From Spirogloea muscicola (Eukaryota; Streptophyta; Zygnematophyceae; Spirogloeales; Spirogloeaceae): DNA of 64,000 nt. The stretch's first letter is position 1. Every line of letters starts with the position of its first letter. Below the pieces are notes generated by a model. That model was given only the letters and a program-made list of their open reading frames with translations, did not search any database and was not told the DNA's origin. Shown here piece by piece: positions 24,951 through 37,099 of this stretch. The stretch spans positions 550,580-614,579 of the forward strand of contig WELB01000032.1 of assembly GCA_009602725.1 (NCBI GenBank). The letters are read 5' to 3'. A program made the translations under genes and the position numbers.

Positions 24951-27900
24951 TCATGGCCTTGTGATTTTTTCGTACGACCATCCACGATCCCCATCAAAAT
25001 TCAGAATGGCCTGGTGATAGCTGCGTGCCAGATCACGACAAGAGAGTAGAGCATTAACATTTAGTGAAATTGCAGCAAGTAGCAGCCGATGGTACCCAAG
25101 ACAGATCAATTTGTGATTATCTCCACAAATACGTGAAGGGTGGGATAGTGACCTTTTGAGGGCAGGTCTGTGAGCGATTGATAACATAGTGATGCCGGCT
25201 TCCTGTAGCAGCTTGTAGAGATGCTCCTCCCCATCAGCACTTACAGCTGAGGTACATTCATCCAGCACAGCATACCTGAACACTGACTCAATAAGCATGA
25301 GGATAGGATGCTGCAACCAATGCCTCGATGGTGAACAACCCTGATTTAAAACTACGATGACGCACGTGATCCTGTCCTAAGTAAAAATGGGTGCATGTCC
25401 TACTTGGGTCTGTGGTAGAGAACGCGTGCAATGGCCAACCGCTGTCTTTCGCCACCCGAAAGCGTCTCCTCCCAATTCTTGCAAAGCACATGCATATTTA
25501 CAATGTGTTAGAAAAGGTACAAATTGTTTGGAGGTCTTGATGAGTACAGAGGACCGGACAAGCCGCTACAAAGAAATTGTTGACCCAGACTTCACTTGGT
25601 TTGATTGGCTGATGCTACTGCCTATATAAGCATGGTAAAACTCACCTGCATTTGGTCCAAGCCATCACCTCGGTGCATAAGGTACGCGATCTCGGTTGCA
25701 GCAAGTGCTTGAGAAACTCTCTCATCATCAGCAGCATCATAAGTTTGCGAGACACGCTTGTGGCCGTAGTGCCTGGCAGTCGCTCGAGCTATTGCTACTG
25801 GTAATTGAGGGTACCGCACTTGATCTCGTAGTGAACCTCTCACCACATAAGGCCGCTGTGAATGAGACATTGAAGGTGAATGAGAGACCAGCCTCAGCAC
25901 TTCATTGTAGACCCATCCTACAGTAATATTATGACAAACTTGAAAACATGCCCAGATAAGCACTTGCTTGTAAATACAACATATATTATCTACCTGAGAA
26001 AGGTAGAAGATGTCGCCTCTATGTGGCCGAGTTATTGTGCCACATTGCAATGGCCACAACTCAGCCAGAAGGCGAAATAAAGATGACTTACCACTGCAAG
26101 CACACAACAACACAAGATTTGAAGTGAGCAGAGGTGCTAGGTGCAGCTGCTGCAGTCTACACGTCAAAGGTGAAGAACAAGGTCTGCAAAGCAAAATAGA
26201 TTTTAAAAAAGCATTATATTCAGAGCAATCTATCAATGATGGTTATGATTAAATAACTTGCCTCCCGTTTGGGCCCATCAGGATGGTCGACTGCCCCTGT
26301 AAGACCTCAAATGTCAATTCTCGGACAAGAAGGGTCCCATCAGGGGAGTGTACGGTGACACGGTCAAATCTGCAATCATGTCATCAACGTGGCAAAATCA
26401 AATTTTAACCATGTGGTTTGAACCAGAGTAACAGCTCTACTTCTCCTCATGTACACAGCTCAAAGAGAGACAAGTGCAAGTACCTGATGATGGACCCAAA
26501 CAGCATCCGGGGCGGAGGTGGCGACTCAGTGCCCGGCAACTCTGCTTCGGCTTGCTTTCGTGCCTCCACCGAGCCTTCGAGAACTGCTGCCGGTTTCATG
26601 ATATTAGCTCGCTTCTGTCCCTCCTTTGTGCTCAACTGCTTCACCTGTAACACATCTCTCATGCTCCATAATCAACCAGACGACAGCAGGCACGGAGGCT
26701 TTCAAATCCGCTGAGAGGACACACCACATGGTGCAGACAGTTCCAGTTCTAAGGCAACACAAGGACAGCATACCCAGCATACACAGCACAGCATACTGTG
26801 AGTACGTTGTAACCAAATATATCCACGATAAGCATGACATGAACATCCTGAAGAGGTTTTTTCCGAGATTGTGATGCTCCAGTAGGGCAGCTGTGACTTA
26901 CCGACTCAAGCAGCTCAGACACTCGTGAAGTCACTCCTGCCAGAGCTGTGACACGCTTGTATATCAACACAAGCTGCCCTATGGCCGTAGACGTGTTCTG
27001 TCATGACAGCCAACTGGAGCTTATTAATAGATATCACTAGATCCTACTCCAACATGGTCACTGCAGCAGTCATCATCTAACACTGGCACCTGATAAGGGC
27101 ATAACAGCAGGGCTAGCTTTCATGGAACATATTCTCAAGACGTACCATCATGAGACGCATGGAGCGAATGTAATCGCCAGTGAGTGTCTTCTGATTTGCT
27201 CTCTGTGACATTGTGGGACTTGGCAGGTGAGTCATGAGCTTGAGTGGTGCAACACTCTTGAGCAGAATGAGCAGATGGCACAGGCACGGATGCATGGACA
27301 GAGAGCTCATGACTGTGTCAATCAAGTCAACCAAGAGTCGAGACACTTATACTACTTGCAGGAACTCCACTAAATTCCATAAGCAATATAATGACGACTT
27401 GTCCAAGGTACCAGCACATGCAGCAGGGCGTGATCTTGCAGGATGACAGAGACTTACCTCAGAGCTGAAGTATATAGGTGCTGCATATACGCAAAGCCCA
27501 ATAATTGACGCTGCATACTTGACCATGTATCCGTCGGCCACCTGACACAAAAGCACGTGAGACACGAAGCAGCAAGCATCAGCACCTGGATAGTGAACTG
27601 CCACCCAAACACGACACCCCCAGACCAACAATTACCTTCACCCCACCTGCTGTACTAGCCTCTGGAAGGCAGAGAGTCGCGCATGACGCAGGAGACGGTA
27701 GAGGTGATCGTTAAGAATGAGGCGCTCCGTGTCTCCTCCAGGGGGGTCATTGAAAGCTACCTCCTCCGCGTGGGCAACCAGCCTTTGCAAATGCCATTTG
27801 ATCATGTCAATTGCCAGCAGTGATCAAGTTCTTGAGACATTTGTGCTTAACACACTCATGCATGCCCATGCTCAATAATTGATCAGAACTGACTACTCTA

Positions 27901-30001
27901 GCTTTGAATAAACTGCTCACCTTTGGTGTGCATTGCGGAAGTTGCCAGATAGTGCTGCTTCCTGAGCAGTCATTAGAGCAAGAGGAGGACTGATGGCCCG
28001 CAGGAATGCTGAGCAAAGTAGGAAGTAGCCATAGAGCATGAATTGGCCTTTGTATCTGTGGAATAGGATGTGAGAATCAGCATGAATGCCAGGAGTGTGA
28101 AAATCATTGAAGCTGGATACAACTGCATAAAATAGAATAAAAAAGAAGGGCAAAACTTAAAATGAGGAGAATATTTACCCAATCGTCTGCGATAAGGAGC
28201 GCGTGAAGAGGATAATATCAAGCACGGGCTTGAAGGTATAAGAGAACAGCTCACTCACGGAAGTGGCAAAGCGATCCACGTCCTCTGTTATCCTCTGCAA
28301 CCAAAGACTAGTCCACCTCAGGAAGTGCTTTGTGAAAATGAGGAAGGACAGAACGAAAGTCAGCACCCAACTAAGAACCAAGTAATATGGCCCTAAGAAG
28401 GAGGACCTGCACATGAGATAAATTTCCAGTAGGGAAAGCGGGGGTTTGGAGGGGGTGAACTGTGGGGCGGGCAGCAAGAAGTATCGGAAGTGGAAAAGAA
28501 GGCGCGCCTTGGATACACTATTAAAAACTTAGGGCTAGCTAGCGAAGAGTCAATAGCACAATGCTTGAGAACAATTATTAACTTTGGGACTTTGTGGGGA
28601 GAAGCAAAGCAGAAGCTTGGAAGGGCGGAAGTCTGAGCCACAAGCGCCAACAGGAGTGGGAGAAAGACATGAAAGTAGGGTTTAGGAGACTGAGAGAGAG
28701 AGAGAGAGAGATAGGAAGGGGAGGGAGGGCGGGTGCTTGCTCAGCAGAGGTGGGGCATTCTGCTATGGGTCTGTGCCTTACCTGATCTGCATTGGAAAGG
28801 CCGCTCAAGGTGGAGGCTACATAGTAGACTCGATTTGCCAAGTATCTGCTATGGATGTGTTCAGTCAGTCGCTGGCGGAAGCCTAAGCTCATCAAGGACT
28901 GCATATACTTCAGGCCACTGTTGACCAAGGCTGCTGGGACTGTAGTCCCTGCAAAATTCCAAAGCATGTCCGCAAATACTGGCCAATCCTGTGGTGAAAC
29001 AGCACAGAGCAGGTGGTGTCCTATGATTCTACTGCGCTCTGCCATACACTTGAGTATACTTGTTCTACTTTGCTGTGGAGAGCACAAAGAAGCAATTATA
29101 ATTTCAGTACTTCGAGTGAAGGCATCAAAAAAAAAAACCTTGAAACCCTGTTTAGCAGATAGAACTACGACCTGGATTGCATACCTTAGAGACAACTGAT
29201 TGTCCTGCCACACCTTCCAGGGCCGCTATTCGATCTGCACGCACATGCACGAGAGGTCAACAGCTGCTACACCCTGGCTGTTGTCATAAAAAGGAACCCA
29301 ACCAGCAATCTGAGCAGGAGCAGCAAGCTGACCCTGCAGGCTCACAAACCTAAGTCTTGTCGTGCTTCTCATGATGCGTTGAGCTCTTGCCTGTGAGCAG
29401 GGTGCGGCACACAAGAAGTCCAGACTGGAGGAGTACATAGAAAGCCTCCCGAGAAAGAAAGGACGGAACGCAGATACGAAGGATGCTTGCGAGACGACTG
29501 GCAAACAGTCTATCCACGGCCACCTGATGAGCACAACGAGCAACTCTCCAAGCTCAGCACAGCTACAGGGATGTGCTGCAGAATGCAGCTCAATATCTGC
29601 AGCTGCAACGGCTGCCGTCTCGCCAGCGACGAGCTGACGAAATAGTGTATGACCAGCTCTGAGGAAAGGCAGGCACCCCATCCTTGTGGATCCACGGGCG
29701 CAGGTACACATGACATGCCCTAAGGTGTCCAGGATTCCGACAATGCAACGTGATGCACGAGCATGGAGGCTGCTGCGGGCAGACGCGGAGCCGCCATGGC
29801 GGCCGAGCCGGCGCTCACCTTCCTCTCCTTCTTCTGGCCGTCAGCCTCCGCACGGGTGCTCTGCGCAACAACACCGAGCAGGACGCGCTGCTCCCTCTGC
29901 ACCCGCTTCAGGCGCCACTGCATGCCTCCGACGAACACCACGCCGCCAGAGACGACGGCGAGGGCCAAGTAGCGCCGCCTCTGCCGCTCCATCATGCCCA
30001 T
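24951..30001 (-). CDS. Half-size ABC transporter, ABCD (PMP70/ALD) family
   Basis: Peroxisomal-type (or plastid) transporter of fatty acyl-CoA related substrates; localisation is not shown by sequence. Start at 30001 (MGMMERQRRR), exon 1 ends at 29819. Following exons give the six-helix domain with SGLKYMQSLMSLGFRQRLTE, ITEDVDRFATSVSELFSYTF and EEVAFNDPPGG (the EAA-like loop). One ATPase domain follows: GPNGSGKSSLFRLLAELWP (Walker A, split by an intron at the Ser codon), GDIFYLSQ, RPYVVRGSLRDQVRYP, NWEETLSGGERQRLAIARVL (signature), YAVLDECTSAVSADGEEHLY (Walker B, D-loop) and LSIAHRPALKR (H-loop). It ends ILNFDGDRGWSYEKI..., stop at 24951. Many introns. Only one ATPase domain is present, unlike the full-size PXA1/CTS of land plants. 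Confidence 0.93.
28692..28711 (+). repeat. GA microsatellite in an ABCD intron
   Basis: Ten uninterrupted GA units lie within an intron of the transporter gene, close to an exon encoding STLSGLSNADQ on the other strand. Simple sequence; no function suggested. Confidence 0.85.
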
Positions 30002-31139
30002 GGCTGCGGCCCTTCGGGGAGGGGACTTCAGAGAGGCCCGCCGTGCAGCATGGGGGCTGTCCGCCCTGACGAGGCCTAGCGGTTAGGAGGGCCTGCGGTA
30101 AGGCCGCGGAGACGGACAAGCGGCGGCGACGAAGCCGCCGTCGGCCCGGGAGGCGCCGCGCTCGGCGGCGGCAGCGGCGGCGGNCGGCGGCGGCGGCTGC
30201 GGCGGCGGCGGCGGCGCTGCGTCCGCGCGGCTGCTGGACGGGCTGGGATGATGTACATCTGTCCATGTGCTTGCCTTTGTACTTGGCCACTCAGCCCCTC
30301 CATCACTAAATACAAACTCCAATTCCTAAGAGAGAGAAGGCGCGGTGCGCATGACATTAAAAGGGAGGCCAATTCTAGCCTTACGAATGTCCTGTTACGG
30401 GGTAATGAGCTAGCTAAGGGGGACACTAATATCCCCGAGTGAGCACATGCATATCTGACAATCTAAGCTGAGGAGCCAAACCACCACCACGGAAGCCACT
30501 AGCCTGGGCTAATGCACGCCCCAGAACGCCGGTGTATCGCAAGTGCCTGGGAGCGCAGTAGACTCAATGATAGCCGCATTCTATAGCATGCAACGATGGC
30601 TTGCGGGACGCTAGAATGCTCTAAGCTTCCTGCCCGACTACGGCGGCGGGCATCGACATGCAGAGCCAGGCGATGGAGGAGGGAAGACCACATCGTTCCG
30701 TAGCCGCCGTATATGTCCATGGCGCATGGGAAGACGAAGCTAAGACGCTACGACAACGGCGGAAGGCCAACATCACCCACCGCTCGAGAAGCGCGGGCTT
30801 CCAGCTGGAATGTGAATCTCCCAATGAACGGAGTGTGTATTGAGAGATGGAGGGCCTGTGTGGCGAAGTACGAAGGCAAGCACATTGACAAATGCAAGTC
30901 ACCTGCTGCTGACCCGCTCAGTAACCACGAGTCAGCACATAGAGGTCGCTAACTGATGCCCGAATACTGGACGGCAACCGACAAGCTCTTGAGCTACCAG
31001 CTAAGGCTCGACCAGCTTCTGATGCAACGCATGAGCCTGAGCTCGCTGCAGACAAGCTGACACACGACGTCGCAAGAATGACAAGTAGGTTGCCGGCATG
31101 CCCTTCTGAGCTAGAAGCATATCCTTACGTCGAGCATAT
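30002..31139. repeat. GC-rich promoter of ABCD gene followed by scattered modules
   Basis: Bases 30002-30240 are CGG-rich leader with a single N at 30184. A module with GCTTGCCTTTGTACTTGGCC, reading minus, covers about 30255-30325; its copies read plus at about 30830-30895 and 35112-35145. A GCGCGC-type module (GGCGCGGTGCGCATGACATT) lies at about 30335-30370, followed by a unique stretch. No convincing gene is present; open frames at 30621-30952 overlap each other and the repeat copies. Confidence 0.55.
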
Positions 31140-33817
31140 CCCAAACTTGCAATGTTCTCCAGCAGGGTATGGTAGCAAAGAAAGTGCTCGCCCACAGAGA
31201 AGAGGGGCTGGCAAAGCCAGCCCAAAAAGAATGGACAATGTCCAAAGCCAAAGAAAGAGGTGCCGACCTCAAAACACTACAAAAACCAAGACGGTGCAGG
31301 AGGAAGCTCAGTACCCGCGAGTGAGCAACATCAGGTCGGAGTAGCTCGCAGCAGGGAAAGAGGCACTCCGCCGAGACCCAGAGGCGGCAGCCATACCACA
31401 ACCTGCTCGCTTATGGACGGCGTAGGCAAGGGAGCGTTGAATCGATACCGCCAGGCGCATACGAAAGACTTGGGCGAGCGACCCGGCGGCGTTGAAGCCA
31501 GGCATCGCCCCTGGCAGACCAGGCCGGCGGTCAATGGCCTGACGGGCAAGCCGCTGGAGGAGATCCAGCCAGCGGCTGCCAAAAGCCCCGTGTGCATCTA
31601 TCGCCAGGGCCGCGAACTCATCACCAACCGGGTGATCGGCATGTTTTCGCTCATTGCCCCGGGCCGCCTGGCCGACGCCGATCTGGTGGGATTGGCGGAG
31701 TCGACCGCAGTCAGTTGTCACCACATCGGCGATGATGCGGGGACTGCCGCCGGGCGGGATGGCGACCAGGTCGGCGCGTCTAGTATGGGGCTGGCCGTCC
31801 GCGCCCAGCTGGATGGGCATTACTGAGGTGTTTTCCACAGCCACCTTGAAGCCCGCCTCCATGAACACCCCCTGCATGCCATCCCGCAGGAGATCGTGGA
31901 AACCAGTCCGCTCGCTCCCGTGCGTGCAACGGAGCATATGCGCAGCCAGCTCCGCAGGGTCGGCGTGACGGGCACCACACTTGCACTGAGTGACGCCCAC
32001 GAGGCAGGGAGGGAGGAGGCCCAAGAGCCGGTGGACCGCCGTCCTGAAGACCTCATCAGGCATGGTGAGCGCCGCATAGATTGGGAGCGCTGATAACCAC
32101 GCCGCCGCCCCAGGGGAGGAGGCTGAGAGAAGCCGGGCGCGCCCGCGAAGGTCAGACGGAGGGAGAAGCGCCACCACCTGGTTAGAGGCCCCTTTTTCAA
32201 CCAGCGCCGTGAAGCGTGCCTGGGCACGCAGGTCAGGGTGTGGGCGAGGTGGACGAAGGGGACGGCCTGCTCCGATATGTTGGGGTGGACCGCCAGGAGC
32301 CCGTCGCGGGCAGAGCGGAGGGCAACCTGAAAGGGCAGCTGGCCGATCTCCACTTCAGCTGCCGCCGCTCCAGGGCGCGCTGGACGTGGACGATGAATCT
32401 CTGGCACATGGGGGCTGCAACCTGAGCCCAGGCTTTTAGCTGCCCATGTAGGCCGCCTCGCAGGCGCGGGCAACTGAGCGGCATCCCAAGCCGCCGCGGC
32501 TGGCGAGCAGGCTAGCCTGCAGCAGCGCAGCTGGTGAGGTGAGGAACGCAGGGTGCTGCACGAGGGTGGCCGCGGACGCCAGGATGCCGGAGTCAAATGC
32601 CGCATACGCTGCCTTCACCGCCAGTGAGGGAGGGATGGTGCGGACCAGATAGTGTGGCCGCTGCACGATGCAACGGGTCAGCATAGCGGTCGCCAGCTGC
32701 ATGTCCTGCAGCGTGTGAAGACAGTCCGCCGGCCGGAGGTGTTCCTGCAGCCGCGCCTTCAGCTGCTCCGTCACAAAGGCAGGTGCGCCTAGGCGGACGC
32801 CGAGGAGGGTGAGGCCCCCGGCTGGTGTCTGGCAGCCCACGGGCAGGCGCAGGTAGGCTGGCAGGTCCAGGGGGACCAGGCGCTGCATTTGTCCGCCCGA
32901 ATGTCCAGGCCGATCGCGCTCAGCTGCACTTGGAGGGTGGCAAAGGCTGCTGCGACGTCCTCTGGCTTCCCCACCAGCGTGGTGTCATCAGCGTATGTCG
33001 GCACGAGGACGCCAGGGTGAACCGCGACCATTGCCTGGAGCGCACGGTGATGTGCCAACACGTAGTAAAACCCCGCCAGTGGAGGGGCGCGCCCCTAGTG
33101 GAGTGGAGGGTCTCCACCTCACCACCCCCCGCCCGCCACTGCAGCTCGCGTGGCTGACCGTACCTCAGCCTGAAGAAGGGTAGAAGGCTGGGGAAGGCCT
33201 CTCTCAGCTCCTCCGCAATGACATCACGATCAACGCTGTTGAAGGCGTTGCGGACGTCGACCGCCATGGCCACCCACTCGGGATGCAGGTCCAGGGCGAC
33301 CCGTACGCCGTGCACGACCGTCTCACCGCCGCTCCACAGCCCCGCACCAAACTGTTGGGGCGCCAGGTGTGCCTGGGCCTGCCCTGCGTGCTGTTGGCAA
33401 AGCGCGCGCCCCACCAGGAGGTAGAGCACCTCACCGATGGCGATGGATGTGCGATCCGACGAATGTGCGGGCGCACCCAGCGGGGGACATGGCGGACGAG
33501 CGGGAGGGCCGCCTAGCGGTGGACGGCTGCCAGGTCGAGGCCGGCCAGCCACTGCCAATGTTGAGGCGTGGGAGGGGAAGGCACGGGGGGGACTGGCCTG
33601 CCTGGTCGACCGCGGCGGCCCCTGGCGGCCGCTTTTCGCTCCGCGCCTGCTCTGCACGGTTGCCGCTTAGCGCGCAGGCGCGCTCGTGGCCGGTCGAGCC
33701 GGACCGGGAGTGGCAGGTCCGCCGGCAGAAGTGGCACAGCAGCGGCGCGGGCGGGCGGGGTGGGGGCGACGGCGGTGAAGCTGCCGAACACGGCGATGGT
33801 GGATGCGGCGGGGATGG
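31140..33817 (-). mobile_element. Non-LTR retrotransposon (LINE) with restriction-like endonuclease, copy A
   Basis: Plain LINE read on the minus strand, running from the N gap to its 3' UTR. In order: a CCHH-like zinc finger (CHFCRRTCHSRSGSTGHERAC region, 33660-33745), reverse transcriptase with QQFGAGLWSGGETVVHGVR and DVRNAFNSVDRD (motif A, about 33220-33330), YADDTTLVG (motif C, about 32985), a thumb region ending GGLGCRSVARACEAAYMGS, a CKCGARH..HMLRCTH zinc motif (about 31910-31990), and RRADLVAIPPGG.PRIIADVV, a PD-(D/E)XK-like endonuclease core (about 31735-31790). The C-terminus is FNAAGSLAQVFRMRLAVS...RGY, stop at 31308. The 3' UTR has the hairpin at 31205-31223. The coding frame shifts several times (at least between motif A and C and again before the endonuclease), so it is a decayed copy. 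The domain order fits R2-like or NeSL-like elements; no poly-A tail is seen. Confidence 0.85.
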
Positions 33818-34362
33818 NNNNNNNNNNNNNNNNNNNNNNNNNNNNNNNNNNNNNNNNNNNNNNNNNNNNNNNNNNNNNNNNNNNNNNNNNNNNNNNNNNN
33901 NNNNNNNNNNNNNNNNNNNNNNNNNNNNNNNNNNNNNNNNNNNNNNNNNNNNNNNNNNNNNNNNNNNNNNNNNNNNNNNNNNNNNNNNNNNNNNNNNNNN
34001 NNNNNNNNNNNNNNNNNNNNNNNNNNNNNNNNNNNNNNNNNNNNNNNNNNNNNNNNNNNNNNNNNNNNNNNNNNNNNNNNNNNNNNNNNNNNNNNNNNNN
34101 NNNNNNNNNNNNNNNNNNNNNNNNNNNNNNNNNNNNNNNNNNNNNNNNNNNNNNNNNNNNNNNNNNNNNNNNNNNNNNNNNNNNNNNNNNNNNNNNNNNN
34201 NNNNNNNNNNNNNNNNNNNNNNNNNNNNNNNNNNNNNNNNNNNNNNNNNNNNNNNNNNNNNNNNNNNNNNNNNNNNNNNNNNNNNNNNNNNNNNNNNNNN
34301 NNNNNNNNNNNNNNNNNNNNNNNNNNNNNNNNNNNNNNNNNNNNNNNNNNNNNNNNNNNNNN
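33818..34362. other. Assembly gap, 545 N
   Basis: Unresolved bases separate two different LINE copies. The left copy is cut in its N-terminal zinc-finger region and the right one in its C-terminal endonuclease region, so an unknown length of retrotransposon sequence, perhaps including other genes, may be missing. Any open frame through the Ns is meaningless. Confidence 0.95.
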
Positions 34363-34985
34363 CCAGGGGGTAAAAGGTATCACCCGCCGGGTGGTCCTTG
34401 TACTTGTGCAACTTCTTCTGTTCGGCCACCTTCACGGCATAGCCGGTCTCAGAAGTTACGGGGCCCTTCGTCCGGAAGCTGTCGGTTAGGACGACGTCCA
34501 TGAGAAGCCGCTTGCCACCTCCCAGGGGGACGCCGACCAGATCGACACGCCGCGTCCGAGGGACCCCGTTGCGGAGCTGGACGGGTATCACCCCGGTGCT
34601 CTCCAACGCTCTGTTGCAGGAGACGCCCGCACTGGAACATCAGGAGCAGCATTATGCCCGGGAGACATGGGATCCGATGGAGGCAGTAGGTTCACCTCCG
34701 GCAGGCTTTCACGGGTCAAGGGCAGAGTCGGTATGGCGGGTGGCCGACGCGTCTCTCGGGCGGGAGGCGATAGATGCTCCTCCGCGTTTTGCTCCAGAGC
34801 AGGGGCGGCCTGGACAGAGACGATGGGGCCGCAAGCCGCAACTGCCGCAGCAGGCGCCGCGTCGGCGAGGTCACTTCCACGATGGCGCGGTAGCCGGCGT
34901 CGCGCATCAGGTCCGCAGGGCGTCCCGTAGGGAATTATGGACGCCCACCACCTCAGGGCCTGTAGGACATCGCAGCATGTGGGTG
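34363..34985 (-). mobile_element. LINE copy B, endonuclease-region fragment of another subfamily
   Basis: On the minus strand it has HMLRCPTGPEVVGVHNSLRD, parallel to HMLRCTHGSERTGFHDLLRD in copy A, then a stretch richer in Pro/Arg with no counterpart in A, then VIPVQLRNGVPRTRRVDLVG and KRLLMDVVLTDSF (the PD-(D/E)XK-like core) and KDHPAGDTFYPL before the gap. Sequence divergence from A is large, so it is a different subfamily. It is 5'-truncated at about 34.99 kb, directly against dispersed modules. At least two frame changes are apparent. Confidence 0.78.
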
Positions 34986-35215
34986 GCGAACGGGTGCAAG
35001 GGCTGTGAACAAAAAGCCTGTCGGGCTGTGAAAGCCAGCCCGAAAAGAATCGGACAAGGTCCACTTGTGAGGCCAGCCCGAAAGAATTCTCGTGTATTCG
35101 AGAAAAACAAAGGCCAAATGGCCAAGTACAAAGGCAAGCACATCTAAAGACAAAGGAATGAACAAGGTCTGAAGGGCCGGAAGGCGCCAAAACAAGAAGT
35201 GTGTGACTTCGGTGT
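34986..35215 (+). repeat. Tandem hairpin modules at the 5' edge of LINE copy B
   Basis: Contains GCAAGGGCTGTGAACAAAAA at about 34996, then GGGCTGTGAAAGCCAGCC at 35023-35040 with GAAAAGAATCGGACAAGGTC. A second CCAGCCCGAAAGAATTC copy is at about 35072. GGCCAAGTACAAAGGCAAGC at about 35119 links it to the pieces at 30.3 and 30.8 kb. Three similar tails within 120 bases suggest repeated insertion at one site. Confidence 0.65.
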
Positions 35216-36448
35216 ATGGACGCTCAAGAACCCTCAGTCACTTTCGGGGTACCTGGAGGACTTAAATGCGTCACCCAATCAAACCCCGAGGCAATACCCA
35301 AGCGGCAATAGGCGGCAATAGGGCTGAGTTGGGCGGACGGCACTTGCAGGCAGGGCTCATTACGGCAAGAGCGTCATCTACGACCAACGTAGCAGCTCAT
35401 AGCTCCACACCTCTTTCACCTCAGAACCTGGGGACGGAGGCCCGCCTCTTTCAACTACAAGAGTTCCCCCTTTCTCATGTGGAGGAAGAACGTGGATTTA
35501 TTAATGCAGGCGGCTGCGAGGGCCAGTGACAGGCTCAAGCACAACTACCTTCCTTCAACGGTGTATACTTATCAAATTCCTTTGGACAACGCTGGCATGC
35601 ATGCAGCAGCCTCGCTCCTCTTACACCCCTGTTGGCTGAATGAGAAAGCCATTGGTGGTTGGAACAAGCATACACTCCTTCACCACCACCCTGAACCTCG
35701 GCAGCTGAGCAAACTGGCCGGCATGTGTGGGCAGCTCAAGTGCATCTGCACATACTGTCTGACAGCAGCAGCTGATCACCAAGAGCTTGTTCTGGTCAAA
35801 AAGTACCAAACTCACCTAGTGGGAATTCCTCGAGCACACCGCCAGGCCGCTTAAACACCAGGCACTAATGATGCCAATCAATAAGTTCAGAGGCACATCG
35901 CTTTGCATCGCAGTGCATAAAGAGTAGGGGAACAGCGCATGAAGAGTAGGGCACTGCGAGCTGCAGATCTCAGTGTGACATACCAGACCCAGCTCGCATT
36001 GTCCCAGACATGCAGAATGACCTTCAGTGTTGCATCCCAATGAGGGATCAGCAGAAGAGAGCCAACGACACTCGAGCAGGAATGTATGTGAATTTTGTCA
36101 CTGAGCTAGTCTTCTTAGTCATCTACCCATCAACTTTTGGAGGTAGATCACATGTCGAACGTGGTCTCTCCCGATTCTTCAATCAACAAAGAGGGGTATC
36201 TGAGTCTGCTCCATCAGACAGCCCTAGGCTGCTGCCTCTGGATTTTAAACAGCGACACCTGTCCTGCTGCTGATAGTCCAACTGTGGCCCAGTGCAGATC
36301 GAAAGCGCACATTGCGCTTGCAAGGAAGTCCCCTTGTAGCACTGCATCCTTATCCTGCAAGCTTGCACTTTGGCCTGGAAGAGCTTCCCACCGCATAGCA
36401 TCTGTACTTGACAATGAAGGCTCTCTTCAAGGCTCTTCTCCTGCATCG
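35216..36448. other. Region without a recognised gene
   Basis: Lies downstream of the stop of the 123-residue gene (-). The largest non-shadow frame, 35477-35854 (+), encodes no motif I know, has Leu/His-rich low-information sequence and lacks a typical GC-rich first exon. No dispersed modules are seen after 35.2 kb. Confidence 0.4.
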
Positions 36449-36995
36449 TCACCTCTGGTACCCGTCTCCGGGGTTGTCATTGACATTCACAGCCCTGCCA
36501 GGATTGTACCACTTGCCAGGAGCAGGCGGGAGGTCGACCTCCTCCGGCAGCACATTTGGCTCCACGCTCTTCACCGTCCGCGGGACCTCCGCTCGACGGA
36601 GGTCCCTGTCATAGTACTTGATGTTGTATATCCTATCTGCATCACAATGCTCCACGTACAAGGCGTCGACACGCTGGCCCTGCGTGCCACAGACATTGTG
36701 ACATCTTGCCCATGCCTCGCTATCGAAAAGATTCGACTGTGCCAGCCATCTGCGCTGGTCAAGGTGACGTAGGAAGAGCGCAGCTTTGCGAGCATGACGG
36801 CAAAGGCGCACCTGGTCGCGCGTGCGGTATCCAGGCCCTCGTAGGCGGGTTGCTTGGCGCGAACTGGCGGTACTCGGACGCGTCCATGAGCGCCTCGAGG
36901 TACTCCGGCGACGACACGGGCCCCGTAATGCGCCACGGCGCTTTGAACCACCGGAAGAAGCCGCCGAGCAGCGCCCCGGCGCGCTTCGACGCCAT
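36449..36995 (-). CDS. Small plant-conserved protein, probably organellar
   Basis: Two exons, 36812-36995 and 36449-36636, join in frame (184 + 188 bases) to 123 residues and stop at 36449. The N-terminus MASKRAGALLGGFFRWFKAP is basic and amphipathic, then WRITGPVSSPEYLEALMDAS and YRQFAPSNPP. Exon 2 gives DRIYNIKYYDRDLRRAEVPR and a Pro/Asn-rich tail. The TGPVSSPEYL and YDIKYY.RD.RR pattern resembles a small mitochondrial protein of land plants, as I remember it, but I cannot name a function. The ATG at 36995 lies in GGCATGG-like context. Modules start about 100 bases upstream. The protein is complete and well spliced, so a real gene is likely. Confidence 0.7.
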
Positions 36996-37099
36996 GCCGC
37001 CTCCTCTCGCCGGAGCAGCCGCGCCCCGCGGACGCGCCGGCCTCCGGGAGCGCAGGAGCGGAGCTCGGCGGCGCGCTGGACCTGCGACTGATTAAGGTC

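Noticed and set aside
33369-34606. Long open frames through the N gap on both strands
   Set aside because: They consist mostly of undetermined residues; only the flanking LINE parts are supported.
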